Source of the DNA: Methylovirgula sp. HY1
GTDB taxonomy: Bacteria > Pseudomonadota > Alphaproteobacteria > Rhizobiales > Beijerinckiaceae
Direction: 5' to 3'
Assembly: GCF_019343105.1 (NCBI RefSeq)
Contig: NZ_CP073764.1
Coordinates: 620,001 to 684,000 of the forward strand
Length of the DNA: 64,000 nt
The stretch's first letter is position 1, and each line of letters opens with the position of its first letter. Shown piece after piece: positions 46,762 through 56,835 of the stretch. A program made the position numbers and the translations under genes. The notes under the pieces were generated by a model. That model was not told the DNA's origin. It did no database searches and saw only the letters and a list, made by a program, of their open reading frames with translations.

Positions 46762-48480
46762 ATGCCTTCAGCGCTAGTTGCTCACGAGCAGCCAATTTCC
46801 CGGATATTCAGTAACGACTACGTCTTTAAAATTCCAAGCTACCAGCGCCCATATGCTTGGACGGCGGAGCAAGCCCGCGATCTGCTCGACGACCTCGTCG
46901 GCTTCATGAAAGGCGGTGCCGGCAAGGTCGAAGAGATGCCGCCCTACTTTCTCGGCAGTATCGTCCTAATCAAGTCGGAAGCAACTCCGAACGCCGATGT
47001 CGTCGACGGTCAACAGCGGCTCACGACGCTAACTCTCCTGCTGTCAGCTATCCGAGCGAACGTTCCTTCGAAAGGAGCCGACGACATCACGCAGCTCATC
47101 TATGAAAAAGGAAGCCAAATTCTCGGGACGCAGGACCGGTACAGACTTTCCCTGCGGCCCCGCGACCAGGAATTTTTCCAGCGGTATGTCCAGCATGAGG
47201 ACGGCTTCGCGCAGCTTCTCGCATTGAACCATCAATCATCCGACAGCCGAACAAATATTCGAAACAACGCGCTCTTGTTCGACGAACGTCTCAAGGCAAT
47301 GCCTGAAGCTGAACGGCTGTCATTGGCCCAATTCATCGTTACGCGCTGCTTTCTCGTTGCCGTCGCGACGCCCGATCTCGATTCCGCTTATCGCATCTTT
47401 TCGGTCCTCAATAGCCGCGGCTTGGACCTTTCACCAACCGATATCTTTAAAGCCGAAATTCTCGGGAAGATCAATACGACCAAGCGTGATGCTTACACGC
47501 AGAAGTGGGAAGACATGGAAGAAGACCTGGGGCGAGGGTCTTTCGGCGATCTCTTCAGTCACATCCGCATGGTGCATCGAAAAGCTAAGCCGCAAGGAAC
47601 ATTGCTCAAGGAATTCCGTGAGCACGTCGTGGCCGACATGCCTTCAGAAAAGCTTGTCGATGAAATCCTCATTCCGATGGCCGAAGTTTACCAAGAGCTG
47701 AGCGATGCGGCGTACATGAGCACCGAGCGCGCTGAGGCCATAAACGAAAGCTTGCGATGGTTGAACAGGCTTGAATTCAATGACTGGATTCCCCCGGCTC
47801 TCGCATTCGCTGTACGCCATCGGGGTAAGGCCACCGACATGGACATGTTTTTTCACGATCTGGAACGCTTGGCGTATTCGATGCTAATCAGGAAGATGGG
47901 CATCAATGAACGTATCGAACGCTTTTCGCGTCTAACGAAGGAAATCGAATCCGGCGATAACCTTTTCGGCGCAAAGTCAGCGCTGCAACTCGAGCCATAC
48001 GAGCAGTACGCGACCTACAAACGTCTCGACGGTCCAATCTATGACGAGTTGGCGGCGCGCGCTCGATCGTCATTGCTTTTGAGGCTCGACTCCCTCATGT
48101 CAGGGGGAGGCGCATCCTACAATCATGACACTATAACTGTAGAGCATGTTCTCCCTCAAACGCCTCAAGCCGGAAGCAAGTGGCTTGAGTGGTTTCCCGA
48201 TGCGGCCGAGCGAGCTTCTGTTGTTCATACGCTCGGCAATTTGGCCCTGCTCACTCGGAAGAAGAACAGCGGGGCGAGCAACTACGAATTCGAGAAGAAA
48301 AAAACCGCGTACTTTACCAGCGGCGGTATCTCTCCGTTTGTCCTAACAACCCAGGTGTTGCGGAACTCCGATTGGACTCCGGCTATCGTGAAGGCCCGGC
48401 AAGCTGAATTAATGAATAAGCTCGAAGAGCACTGGCGTCTGCAGGATAGAAAAAACCCGCTTGCAGGCCCCCTCAAATAA
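46762..48480 (+). CDS. DUF262 and DUF1524 domain protein (GmrSD-like nuclease)
   Basis: A 572-residue single-chain protein combining the two halves of GmrSD-type modification-dependent restriction enzymes. The N-terminal DUF262 (ParB/Srx fold) has IPSYQRPYAW at 24-33 and VVDGQQRLTTL at 80-90, the nucleotide-binding/hydrolysis motif. The C-terminal DUF1524 carries an HNH-type motif: ITVEHVLPQTP near residue 457, then LGNLALLTRKKNSGASNYEFEKKK. The start at 46762 has a very strong GAGGGGGG five bases upstream. Codon use is less GC-biased than in neighbours, which suggests acquisition. It stands alone, with no partner defence gene, so a role against modified phage DNA is inferred from the family. 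Confidence 0.9.
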   Translation: MPSALVAHEQPISRIFSNDYVFKIPSYQRPYAWTAEQARDLLDDLVGFMKGGAGKVEEMPPYFLGSIVLIKSEATPNADVVDGQQRLTTLTLLLSAIRANVPSKGADDITQLIYEKGSQILGTQDRYRLSLRPRDQEFFQRYVQHEDGFAQLLALNHQSSDSRTNIRNNALLFDERLKAMPEAERLSLAQFIVTRCFLVAVATPDLDSAYRIFSVLNSRGLDLSPTDIFKAEILGKINTTKRDAYTQKWEDMEEDLGRGSFGDLFSHIRMVHRKAKPQGTLLKEFREHVVADMPSEKLVDEILIPMAEVYQELSDAAYMSTERAEAINESLRWLNRLEFNDWIPPALAFAVRHRGKATDMDMFFHDLERLAYSMLIRKMGINERIERFSRLTKEIESGDNLFGAKSALQLEPYEQYATYKRLDGPIYDELAARARSSLLLRLDSLMSGGGASYNHDTITVEHVLPQTPQAGSKWLEWFPDAAERASVVHTLGNLALLTRKKNSGASNYEFEKKKTAYFTSGGISPFVLTTQVLRNSDWTPAIVKARQAELMNKLEEHWRLQDRKNPLAGPLK

Positions 48481-48559
48481 GGGGCAGTTGCAACAGCGAG
48501 AGTCCGAAAAAAGGATCATAAACGGCAATTCAACCTAATCCATACTACCTCCCACACCT

Positions 48560-48691
48560 TCATCGCCCGCACTTTTCTCCCCCCAGGGAGTCGCCGATAT
48601 CATGCGGCAGGCGAAGAAGCGAAATCAACGTGCGCGCCGAAATCACCGCGACGATGAGAAAGCCGCGCCGATCGCTCGTTGCCGGATGCCC
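48560..48691 (-). pseudogene. Decayed 3' end of an MFS transporter gene
   Basis: Read on the minus strand, this segment gives FLIVAVISARTLISLLRLPHD, ending IGDSLGGEK. It lines up with the C-terminus of the MFS protein at 50246-51700, which reads AFVVVAVISASSAFWFLRLPRD, ending AGGSLVGER. A shared block is also visible in the DNA (gaaatcaccgcgacgatga). Only about 44 codons remain. It lies 200 bases after the DUF262 gene and beyond the small Cys-rich gene, so a second, related MFS gene was once present and has been lost except for its tail. Confidence 0.65.
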
Positions 48692-48720
48692 CCGCAGGTC
48701 TTGCTGCGTCTGCGGAAATG

Positions 48721-48954
48721 CTAATAAGGGTCGTTGTGTTTGGCGCCGCATTCTACCCTCGCAATGCAGACACAGCGCTGGTGGTTTCGGTTGCAAACCG
48801 GTATCCGGTCTTGGCCGCATCGATAGGGGCGGCCATTGTAACCTGTCATCACGCCGCCGCATCCGCCCACAGCATATCCGACGTGCTCCTGCGCCGATGA
48901 CAGGCTCGGGGCGAGAACAGTGGCAGCGAGCAGAACCGCGACTCTGAAGCTCAT
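48721..48954 (-). CDS. Small secreted Cys-rich hypothetical protein
   Basis: A 77-residue protein with a clear signal peptide (MSFRVAVLLAATVLAPSLSSA, cleavage near residue 21-22). The mature part of about 55 residues carries six cysteines in GGCGGVM, YRCGQDR, PVCNRN, RCVCIA and VECGA, suggesting disulfide bonds in the periplasm. I do not recognise a family. Its ATG is three bases after the stop of the YkuD_2 gene and is preceded by AAGGGGCAG, so the two are almost certainly translated from one message and may act together. Confidence 0.65.
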   Translation of the reverse strand: MSFRVAVLLAATVLAPSLSSAQEHVGYAVGGCGGVMTGYNGRPYRCGQDRIPVCNRNHQRCVCIARVECGAKHNDPY

Positions 48955-48957
48955 TTT

Positions 48958-49965
48958 TCACTGCCCCTTGCAAATTGGCGTTGGCCGTGGCGGCGGCACC
49001 GGATGATCTCTCTTATATCGCGCGAGGATCGGTTCGAGGGTGTCCTTCGGCCAAAATTTCGGCACGCGGATTTCTCTCAGACAGGAAGCGTTCCAATATA
49101 GTCCCGCGCGCAGCGGCGACCGACCGGCCGCGACCGTTCGCGCGACGGCGGCGACGTCGGCTGCATCGGGATAGATGTAGAGTGTCGTCGGATCGTCCCT
49201 CACCATCGCGAGGATTTGCCTCGCGTCCGCGGGCGACCAACTGGTGCAGCCGTCGCTGCGGCCGCCAGTGTAATCCACCGGCGTTCCAAAGGGAACGTAG
49301 CCGTCGTGGTTCGCGTAGGGGCTGCGCGGATCTTTTCGAAGACATACCCGCCTTAACGTGACGGCCGGATGGCCGCCGATCCGGCGCCGCCTGGCGTTCG
49401 CGGTTTCGCCTTCGCCGTCGAACTGAACGAAGGAGCGCAGCAAAACCGCGTTTTGTTTCGCCGAGACGCGGTAATAGCCTTTGAAAGACGTTTTCGTCTC
49501 GCCCGTCACATAGGCGCCGCCGGCGGTCAGGTTCGAATCCATCGCATTGCTGAAGTTCTTCGCGCAGCGTCGTCCGTCCGCGAAATCCGCGATGCCTTTC
49601 AAATCGCGCCCGCTGCCGTGACCCGCCGCAATTGCGCGAAACGACCGGCTGGCTTCGCAGATGACGTAAAACCGGCGCCCCGATTTGCCATCGCTTGAAT
49701 TATTGGGGCGCGTCGCATCCATGGCGAAGTAGCAGGGATTTCTAATTGCGCCTCCGCGCAGCTTTTGCAGGTAAAGCGCGCGCGCTCTTTGTAAGACCGG
49801 TTGCGCGATCTGACCTTCGCCTTCGCCGATATGGGCCATCAGCCAAGCCGGAACTCCCGACCGTCGTTCCGCAGCGAATGATCGCGACGCCGCCGACAAG
49901 GCGATAACGGCGATGAAGAGGCTGAAGATCTTGACGACTTTCAGAGGGAGAGATCTCAACCGCAC
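48958..49965 (-). CDS. Murein L,D-transpeptidase catalytic domain family protein (YkuD_2)
   Basis: A 335-residue exported protein with a signal peptide (about 1-31). The catalytic domain shows YVICEASRSFRAIAAGHGSG, FSNAMDSNLTAGGAYVTGE, which is the typical YkuD_2 opening, a His at about 220 (NHDGYVPFGT) and the Cys motif GRSDGCTSWS with the nucleophile Cys at about 240. Such proteins are thought to cleave or cross-link peptidoglycan stem peptides. GTG 49965 is chosen because AGGAG lies 9 bases upstream and it gives a normal signal peptide; the open frame extends to 50145. The gene is followed by the Cys-rich protein. Confidence 0.82.
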   Translation of the reverse strand: MRLRSLPLKVVKIFSLFIAVIALSAASRSFAAERRSGVPAWLMAHIGEGEGQIAQPVLQRARALYLQKLRGGAIRNPCYFAMDATRPNNSSDGKSGRRFYVICEASRSFRAIAAGHGSGRDLKGIADFADGRRCAKNFSNAMDSNLTAGGAYVTGETKTSFKGYYRVSAKQNAVLLRSFVQFDGEGETANARRRRIGGHPAVTLRRVCLRKDPRSPYANHDGYVPFGTPVDYTGGRSDGCTSWSPADARQILAMVRDDPTTLYIYPDAADVAAVARTVAAGRSPLRAGLYWNASCLREIRVPKFWPKDTLEPILARYKRDHPVPPPRPTPICKGQ

Positions 49966-50245
49966 TGGACCAGTCTCCTGTCGAAGCGTTTTGCAATTGT
50001 TTGCGGCGCGGCCACGAGCATGCGCTGCCAAAGCCTGCCACCAATTGGCGATGCACTTCTTCTTAAGCCCCCCGCCAATGAACCTGCGCGAAGAATTGTG
50101 AGGCGGACTTCGATTCGGCATTGATGATTCAGGCAATGCGACCATACAACAAATGCTTATTCAAGCCGTGCTGCGGGTGAGTGTCGAGCCTTGGGCTTCA
50201 CTGTAAGTCCAGGGGTGCCGTTGAGCGGAAATTTACTCGGCCCCC

Positions 50246-51700
50246 CTACGCTTTCATCACCCCGCGCCGCTCGCCCACCAGCGAGCCCCCCGCGTCACGC
50301 GGCAGCCGCAGAAACCAAAATGCGGAGCTGGCCGAAATTACCGCGACGACGACGAAGGCCCAGCGGAAATCCGCCGCAGCCAGATGTGCGCCGTCTCGCG
50401 CGCTCTGCGCCATCTCGATCACGAAAGCGCCGACGGCAATCCCGAAACTCAGGGACAATTGCTGCGCGACCGCGGTGAAACTGGTGGCCCGGCTCATCGC
50501 GGCGGAATCGATCTCGGCGTAAGCAATCGCATTGATGCTGGTAAATTCGAGCGATCGGACAAAGCCGCCGACGAGCAGAACCCCCATCATGGCAATGATC
50601 GGCGTCGCCGGCGTGAAGAAGCCGTAGCTGGCGAAAAAGCCGGCGCTTAGCACGGCATCGAACACGAGAACGCGGCGAAAACCGAAGCGGTGCAGGATCG
50701 GCGTCGCCGTTGCTTTCATCAGCATAGCGCCGGCGGACGAAACGAAGGTTACCGAGCCGGATTGGAAAGCATTCATGCCGAAGCCGATCTGCAGCATCAA
50801 CGGTAACAGCAAGGGCAGCGCGCCGACGCCGATACGGAACAGCGCGCCGCCGAGAATGCTGGCACGGAACGTCGGGATCGCGAGAAGCCGTAAATCAAGG
50901 ATGGGAAAGGCGGCTTTGCGCGCATGCAAGGCATAGCCGGTCAGCAAGAGAGCACCGCTGCCGATCAGGCCGATAACGATCGGCCTGCCGACGAGCCCGC
51001 GGCCGGTCACCGTGATGCCGAAGACGAGCGCTGCTAGTCCCGATCCGAGCAGCAGAAAGCCTTTCACATCGAGCGGCCATGCCGCCTCGGCGCGAATATT
51101 TTTGATGAACAGGCTGACCAGAGTCACGCCCAGAATGCCGATCGGCACATTGACGAAGAAGATCCAGCGCCATTGCAGATAGGTGGTGATGAAGCCGCCG
51201 ATGAGCGGCCCGCAAATCGGGCCGAGCAGGGCCGGGATCATCAGATAGGCCAGGGCGTTGACCATTTCCGAGCGCTCGACGGAGCGCAGCAGAACGAGGC
51301 GGCCGACAGGGACCATCATGGCGCCGCCGACGCCCTGCAGTATGCGCGCGCCGATGAATTCCGGCAAAGTGCTCGATAGGCCGCAGAGGATGGAGCCGAG
51401 CGTAAAGACCAGAATGGCGATGCGGAACACGGTTCGCGCGCCGAAGCGATCGGCGGCCCAGCCGCTCGCGGGAATGAAGATGGCCAGCGATAGAAGATAG
51501 GAGGTGAGCGCGAGCTTCAGCGTGATTGGATCTTGATGGAGATCCGCCGCGATCGCCGGCAGCGAGGTCGAAATCACCGTTCCGTCGAGCGTCTCCATGA
51601 AGATGGCGCAAGCGACGATCAGCGCGGTCAGACCATAGCGCGGCAAGGCCGATCCCGTTCTTTCATTCTGGCCAGGTACGCCAAAGAAGCAGGGCACCAT
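50246..51700 (-). CDS. MFS transporter, DHA2 drug-exporter type
   Basis: A 484-residue integral membrane protein of the major facilitator superfamily with about 14 helices, as in EmrB/QacA. Characteristic segments are the first helix with ETLDGTVISTSLPAIA, the A motif GWAADRFGARTVFR, GARILQGVGGAMMVPVGRLVL (motif C-like in the neighbourhood) and NVPIGILGVTL. It probably exports drugs or other hydrophobic compounds by proton antiport. No membrane-fusion partner or TetR/MarR regulator is adjacent. A paralogue's tail is preserved 1.6 kb downstream, so this family was once duplicated here. Confidence 0.9.
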   Translation of the reverse strand: MVPCFFGVPGQNERTGSALPRYGLTALIVACAIFMETLDGTVISTSLPAIAADLHQDPITLKLALTSYLLSLAIFIPASGWAADRFGARTVFRIAILVFTLGSILCGLSSTLPEFIGARILQGVGGAMMVPVGRLVLLRSVERSEMVNALAYLMIPALLGPICGPLIGGFITTYLQWRWIFFVNVPIGILGVTLVSLFIKNIRAEAAWPLDVKGFLLLGSGLAALVFGITVTGRGLVGRPIVIGLIGSGALLLTGYALHARKAAFPILDLRLLAIPTFRASILGGALFRIGVGALPLLLPLMLQIGFGMNAFQSGSVTFVSSAGAMLMKATATPILHRFGFRRVLVFDAVLSAGFFASYGFFTPATPIIAMMGVLLVGGFVRSLEFTSINAIAYAEIDSAAMSRATSFTAVAQQLSLSFGIAVGAFVIEMAQSARDGAHLAAADFRWAFVVVAVISASSAFWFLRLPRDAGGSLVGERRGVMKA

Positions 51701-51901
51701 GGCTTCGGCTCGAACAGACTCTCGCGCTACAGGGTGAGGCTATCGCTGTCCAGAGCGATCGCACCACATCTGACGCGCCTCGGACGCAAATATTTTTGTC
51801 TTGGCGGTTTAAGCTAAAAGTGCCGCCCCTCGACAAGGGCTCGGCTCGAATAAGCCAAAATGGTGGCGCGCGCTCCAGACCCGGCTTTCGCCGGCGCGCC
51901 T

Positions 51902-53032
51902 TTACAGCTTTTGATAACGACGATGGCAGCGCTGGCTCAGCCGCGTCAAAGCCTCATAGCCGCTGATCCCGGCAGCTTGCGCGAAATCATCGATGGTAAG
52001 GGTCGGGCCGATCAATTCGACGATGTCGCCGCGCTCGACATAGCCGGAATCGCTGGTATCGACCGCGACGAGATCCATTTCGACGCTGCCGATATAGGGA
52101 CAGCGCTTGCCCTGCGCGATCACAAAGCCGCCGGCGCCGGTTTTGGCTTTGGTGAGATTTTGCGGAATACCGTCGCCAAAACCGGCGCTGATCGTCGAGA
52201 TGCGTCGCGGCCCACGCGCCACCCAACTTTGATCCTCACCGACGCGCTCGCCCGGTTCGAGAATACGCACCTGAAGGACTTGCGATTCGAGCCGCACCAC
52301 CGGTTTCATCGGGTTCGGTCGCCCCGGCACCGGATTGCCGCCGTAAAGCGCGTAGCCTGGCCGCACGAGGTCGTAGAGCGGATTGGCTTCGAGAAAAATC
52401 GCGCCCGAATGCGCGATGGATGCCGGCACATGCGCATATTTGAGCGTCCGCATCGCCTCGAAACGTTCGATCTGCTTTGTGATCAAAGCCTCGTGTTTGG
52501 TGCGGGCGAGCTGCGTCATGATCAGCCGCACGTCGAAGAGATGCGACAGGTGGCTGCCATGTTCGAGATCATAGGGTTTGAGGCCAAGCTGATGGAGGCC
52601 AGTCTCCAGGCGGAACGCGACAGGCAGCAGGGAGCCTTGCGCGGTGCGCCGCTTCGTGACAGCGCAATATTGCCCGAAATCCTCGATCTCCGGCACCGAG
52701 CACAGCACCGGGATCAGGTTGAAATCGGCATAAAGCGGCGCGGTGTTGGGCCGCATCCCGTTCAAGACATAAATCGCGGCCAGGGGCGCGATGGCGCGTG
52801 TGGCGCGGCCTTCGAATGGGTGGGCCACGAAGAAAGTCTTGCACCCTGCCTCATAAAGCGCTTTGACGACGGGATTGAGGCCCAGACCATAGGCGTCGGC
52901 CTTTACTACGGCGCCGCATTCCGCGTCACCGCAGACCATCTGCAATGTCTGCCAATTGGTGACAATCGCTTCGAGATCAACGGTCAGGATCGTGCCGGCT
53001 TCACTTCGGGAGATCTCTGTGGTGACGTCCAT
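51902..53032 (-). CDS. alr: Alanine racemase
   Basis: A PLP-dependent enzyme that supplies D-alanine for peptidoglycan. The 376 residues contain LTVDLEAIVTNWQTL, the PLP-lysine motif AVVKADAYGLGLNPV, a substrate-side HSGAIFL, DLVRPGYALYGGNP and ISAGFGDGIPQNL with the second catalytic base region. The ATG at 53032 is preferred, since the longer frame adds 120 residues unlike the family; an ATG at 53125 is another candidate. It is divergent from guaB. Confidence 0.94.
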   Translation of the reverse strand: MDVTTEISRSEAGTILTVDLEAIVTNWQTLQMVCGDAECGAVVKADAYGLGLNPVVKALYEAGCKTFFVAHPFEGRATRAIAPLAAIYVLNGMRPNTAPLYADFNLIPVLCSVPEIEDFGQYCAVTKRRTAQGSLLPVAFRLETGLHQLGLKPYDLEHGSHLSHLFDVRLIMTQLARTKHEALITKQIERFEAMRTLKYAHVPASIAHSGAIFLEANPLYDLVRPGYALYGGNPVPGRPNPMKPVVRLESQVLQVRILEPGERVGEDQSWVARGPRRISTISAGFGDGIPQNLTKAKTGAGGFVIAQGKRCPYIGSVEMDLVAVDTSDSGYVERGDIVELIGPTLTIDDFAQAAGISGYEALTRLSQRCHRRYQKL

Positions 53033-53221
53033 TTTGTCTGCTGCTTCAAATCTTTCGACGCTACGATTGCAATACAGCAAAAACTCTGCCGCCTTATATT
53101 CTTGGACGATCGCGGGGGCTTTCATCGATTTGCGCGCATCATTTCTCAGTGACCTGGCGGCGTATAAATCCAGGCGCGCGCTGACGGAGCCTTTGCTGCT
53201 CCGATCGAGCCGCGGCGCCGA

Positions 53222-53303
53222 GCCGGCAAATTGCCGGCCGTTGCGTCTATCAAGGGGCGAAGATAGACCCACCTTGACACGAAGGAGGCTCCTGTAGTGG
53301 GTC
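53222..53303. repeat. Palindromes in the alr/guaB intergenic region
   Basis: A palindrome GCCGGCAA-a-TTGCCGGC (53222-53238) is followed by GACCCAC (53266-53272) paired with GTGGGTC (53297-53303) around a small internal AGGAG/CTCCT hairpin. The 414-base gap between alr (minus) and guaB (plus) should contain both promoters; these could be operators or the guaB leader structure. No protein-coding frame is convincing here. Confidence 0.4.
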
Positions 53304-53332
53304 ACCTCTCTCACCTTTGCACTGCGTCTTAA

Positions 53333-54937
<1,605 letters not shown>

Positions 54938-54947
54938 CGCAAAACAC

Positions 54948-56240
54948 ATGACCCCAGCCGCCCGCATCGCCGCGGCCATCGAGATCCTCGCCGATATCGA
55001 GACGCACCATAGGCCCGCATCCGACGCTTTGAAGGATTGGGGCCTGTCGCATCGCTTCGCCGGCGCGAAGGACAGGGCCGCGCTCGCGTCGCTGATCTAC
55101 GATGCTTTGCGCTGCCGCGCTTCGGCGCGTTTTATCATGGGCAGCGAAAGCCCCCGCGCGATCATGCTCGGCGCCTTGCGCGAAATGCGCGGCATGTCGG
55201 CTGACGACATCGCAGCGCTGTGCAACGGCCAGGGCTTCGCACCGGCCGCGCTGTCGGCCGAAGAAGAAACAGGGCTCCGCTCCGGCACGCTCGACGGCGC
55301 ACCGGCGCATGTGCGCGGCAATTTTCCCGAATGGCTCGCGCCTTCCTTTGCCGCGGTGTTCGGCGAGACGGCCATTGCGGAAGGCGAGGCTCTGGCGGCG
55401 CGCGCGCCGCTTGATCTGCGCGTCAACACGCTGAAGGCGACGCGGGACAAGGCGCAGGCCGCGCTGGCGCATCTTGGTGCCGTACCAACTTTGCTCTCGC
55501 CCATTGGTTTGCGGGTGCCGCTGGCGCTTGACGGGCGCAATCCGTCGCTCGCCGGCGAACCCGCCTATGTCAAAGGCTTGGTCGAGATCCAGGACGAAGG
55601 ATCGCAACTTGCCGCGCTGCTTTGCGGTGCCAGACCGGGCGAACAAGTGCTCGACCTTTGCGCCGGCGGCGGCGGCAAGAGCCTGGCGCTTGCCGCCAGC
55701 ATGGACAATCATGGCCAGATCTATGCGACCGACCGCAATGCGGCGCGCTTGGCCGGCCTCTATCCGCGGCTCGAAAAGGCGGCAACGCGAAATATCCAAC
55801 TACGCCCGCCGCGCGCCGGCAGCGATGTTCTCGCCGATCTCGTCGAGCGCTGCGATCTGGTCCTCGTCGATGCACCTTGCACCGGCACCGGAACCTGGCG
55901 GCGCAATCCGGATGCGAAATGGCGCATGCGGCCCGGCGCGCTCGAGCAGCGCATGAAGGAGCAGGACGAGCTACTTGAAATTGCAATAAAATATATCAAA
56001 CCTGGCGGCCGGCTGATCTATGTCACATGCTCGCTTCTTCGCGAGGAGAATGAAGATAGAATCGCTGCCTTTTTGGCGCGCCAGGAGGGGTTCGTCCCGA
56101 TCGGTGCAGAGGAACTCGCGACGGCAGCCGGGCTTGGCCAGCTCGCCTGTTTTGCCTCGCACCTCGGACCGGGATTGCGGCTCACGCCTGCGACGGCCGG
56201 CACCGATGGATTTTTCGTCGCCGGCTCGAGGCGGACATAA
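54948..56240 (+). CDS. RsmB/NOP family 16S rRNA m5C methyltransferase
   Basis: A 430-residue RNA cytosine-C5 methyltransferase. An N-terminal NusB-like helical domain (about 1-135) precedes the SAM-binding fold with VLDLCAGGGGKSLALAA (motif I), VDAPCTGTGTWRRNPDAKWR (motif IV, catalytic Pro-Cys) and LIYVTCSLLREEN (motif VI, Thr-Cys). Both catalytic cysteines of the RNA m5C family are thus present. It is close to RsmB (C967 of 16S rRNA), but the exact target cannot be fixed by sequence. It lies between guaB and guaA on the same strand. Confidence 0.92.
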   Translation: MTPAARIAAAIEILADIETHHRPASDALKDWGLSHRFAGAKDRAALASLIYDALRCRASARFIMGSESPRAIMLGALREMRGMSADDIAALCNGQGFAPAALSAEEETGLRSGTLDGAPAHVRGNFPEWLAPSFAAVFGETAIAEGEALAARAPLDLRVNTLKATRDKAQAALAHLGAVPTLLSPIGLRVPLALDGRNPSLAGEPAYVKGLVEIQDEGSQLAALLCGARPGEQVLDLCAGGGGKSLALAASMDNHGQIYATDRNAARLAGLYPRLEKAATRNIQLRPPRAGSDVLADLVERCDLVLVDAPCTGTGTWRRNPDAKWRMRPGALEQRMKEQDELLEIAIKYIKPGGRLIYVTCSLLREENEDRIAAFLARQEGFVPIGAEELATAAGLGQLACFASHLGPGLRLTPATAGTDGFFVAGSRRT

Positions 56241-56311
56241 AGTCGATCAAATCCGTGTTAGAGCAAAGGCTTGGACCGAAGATTTGAACTGAAGACAAGA
56301 TGCTTCGTTCG

Positions 56312-56551
56312 TCATGCGCGAAGGGTATCGGGCCGGACACGCCTCGATCGCCGGGCCAACCTGCGGAAAAGCCGAAGCCAAGGCATTTTGTGGGCGAGCT
56401 TTTTGGCTTCGAGACGCCGCCACCAAGCTTTTGCAGGATCGTTCGGCGCGGAACTGACCCCTTCGGAAAACAACGCGGGCACGTCGTCGGGGCTCATGCG
56501 AAGAGGCCGTTGCGATTGCGTCGGGATAAATGAAAGCTGCGCGTCGGACAT
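56312..56551 (-). CDS. Hypothetical protein
   Basis: A 79-residue open frame of unknown function. It begins MSDAQLSFIPTQSQRPL, has a central DDVPALFSEGVSSAPNDPAKAWWRRLEA and ends in a strongly basic helix, KMPWLRLFRRLARRSRRVR. The composition is protein-like and AGGT lies about 5 bases upstream of the ATG, but no homology is known to me. It is on the strand opposite to rsmB and guaA, in their 595-base gap. It could be spurious. Confidence 0.4.
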   Translation of the reverse strand: MSDAQLSFIPTQSQRPLRMSPDDVPALFSEGVSSAPNDPAKAWWRRLEAKKLAHKMPWLRLFRRLARRSRRVRPDTLRA

Positions 56552-56835
56552 AGCTACCTGATGTGCGGGTGTCGTTACGTAAGGTATAGCCGACAGGCCT
56601 TGCGTCCGTTTCAATCCGATCACTCAAATAGAGGCGAAGCGTTGCAATGTTTTCTTTGCTTTTCGGTAACTTTCGAGGTCAAGCTGGCAGCAGGCGGGCG
56701 GAATCTCTGCAATCGCCAATTTTCAATTGAATTTATCCAAAAAAAGTCTCTCGAATGCTTCGGAAGGCTTTCAGAATATGTACAGCCGATGGACACGAAC
56801 GCCAGATGAGCGATGCCGATTTGCACCAGGAGATT

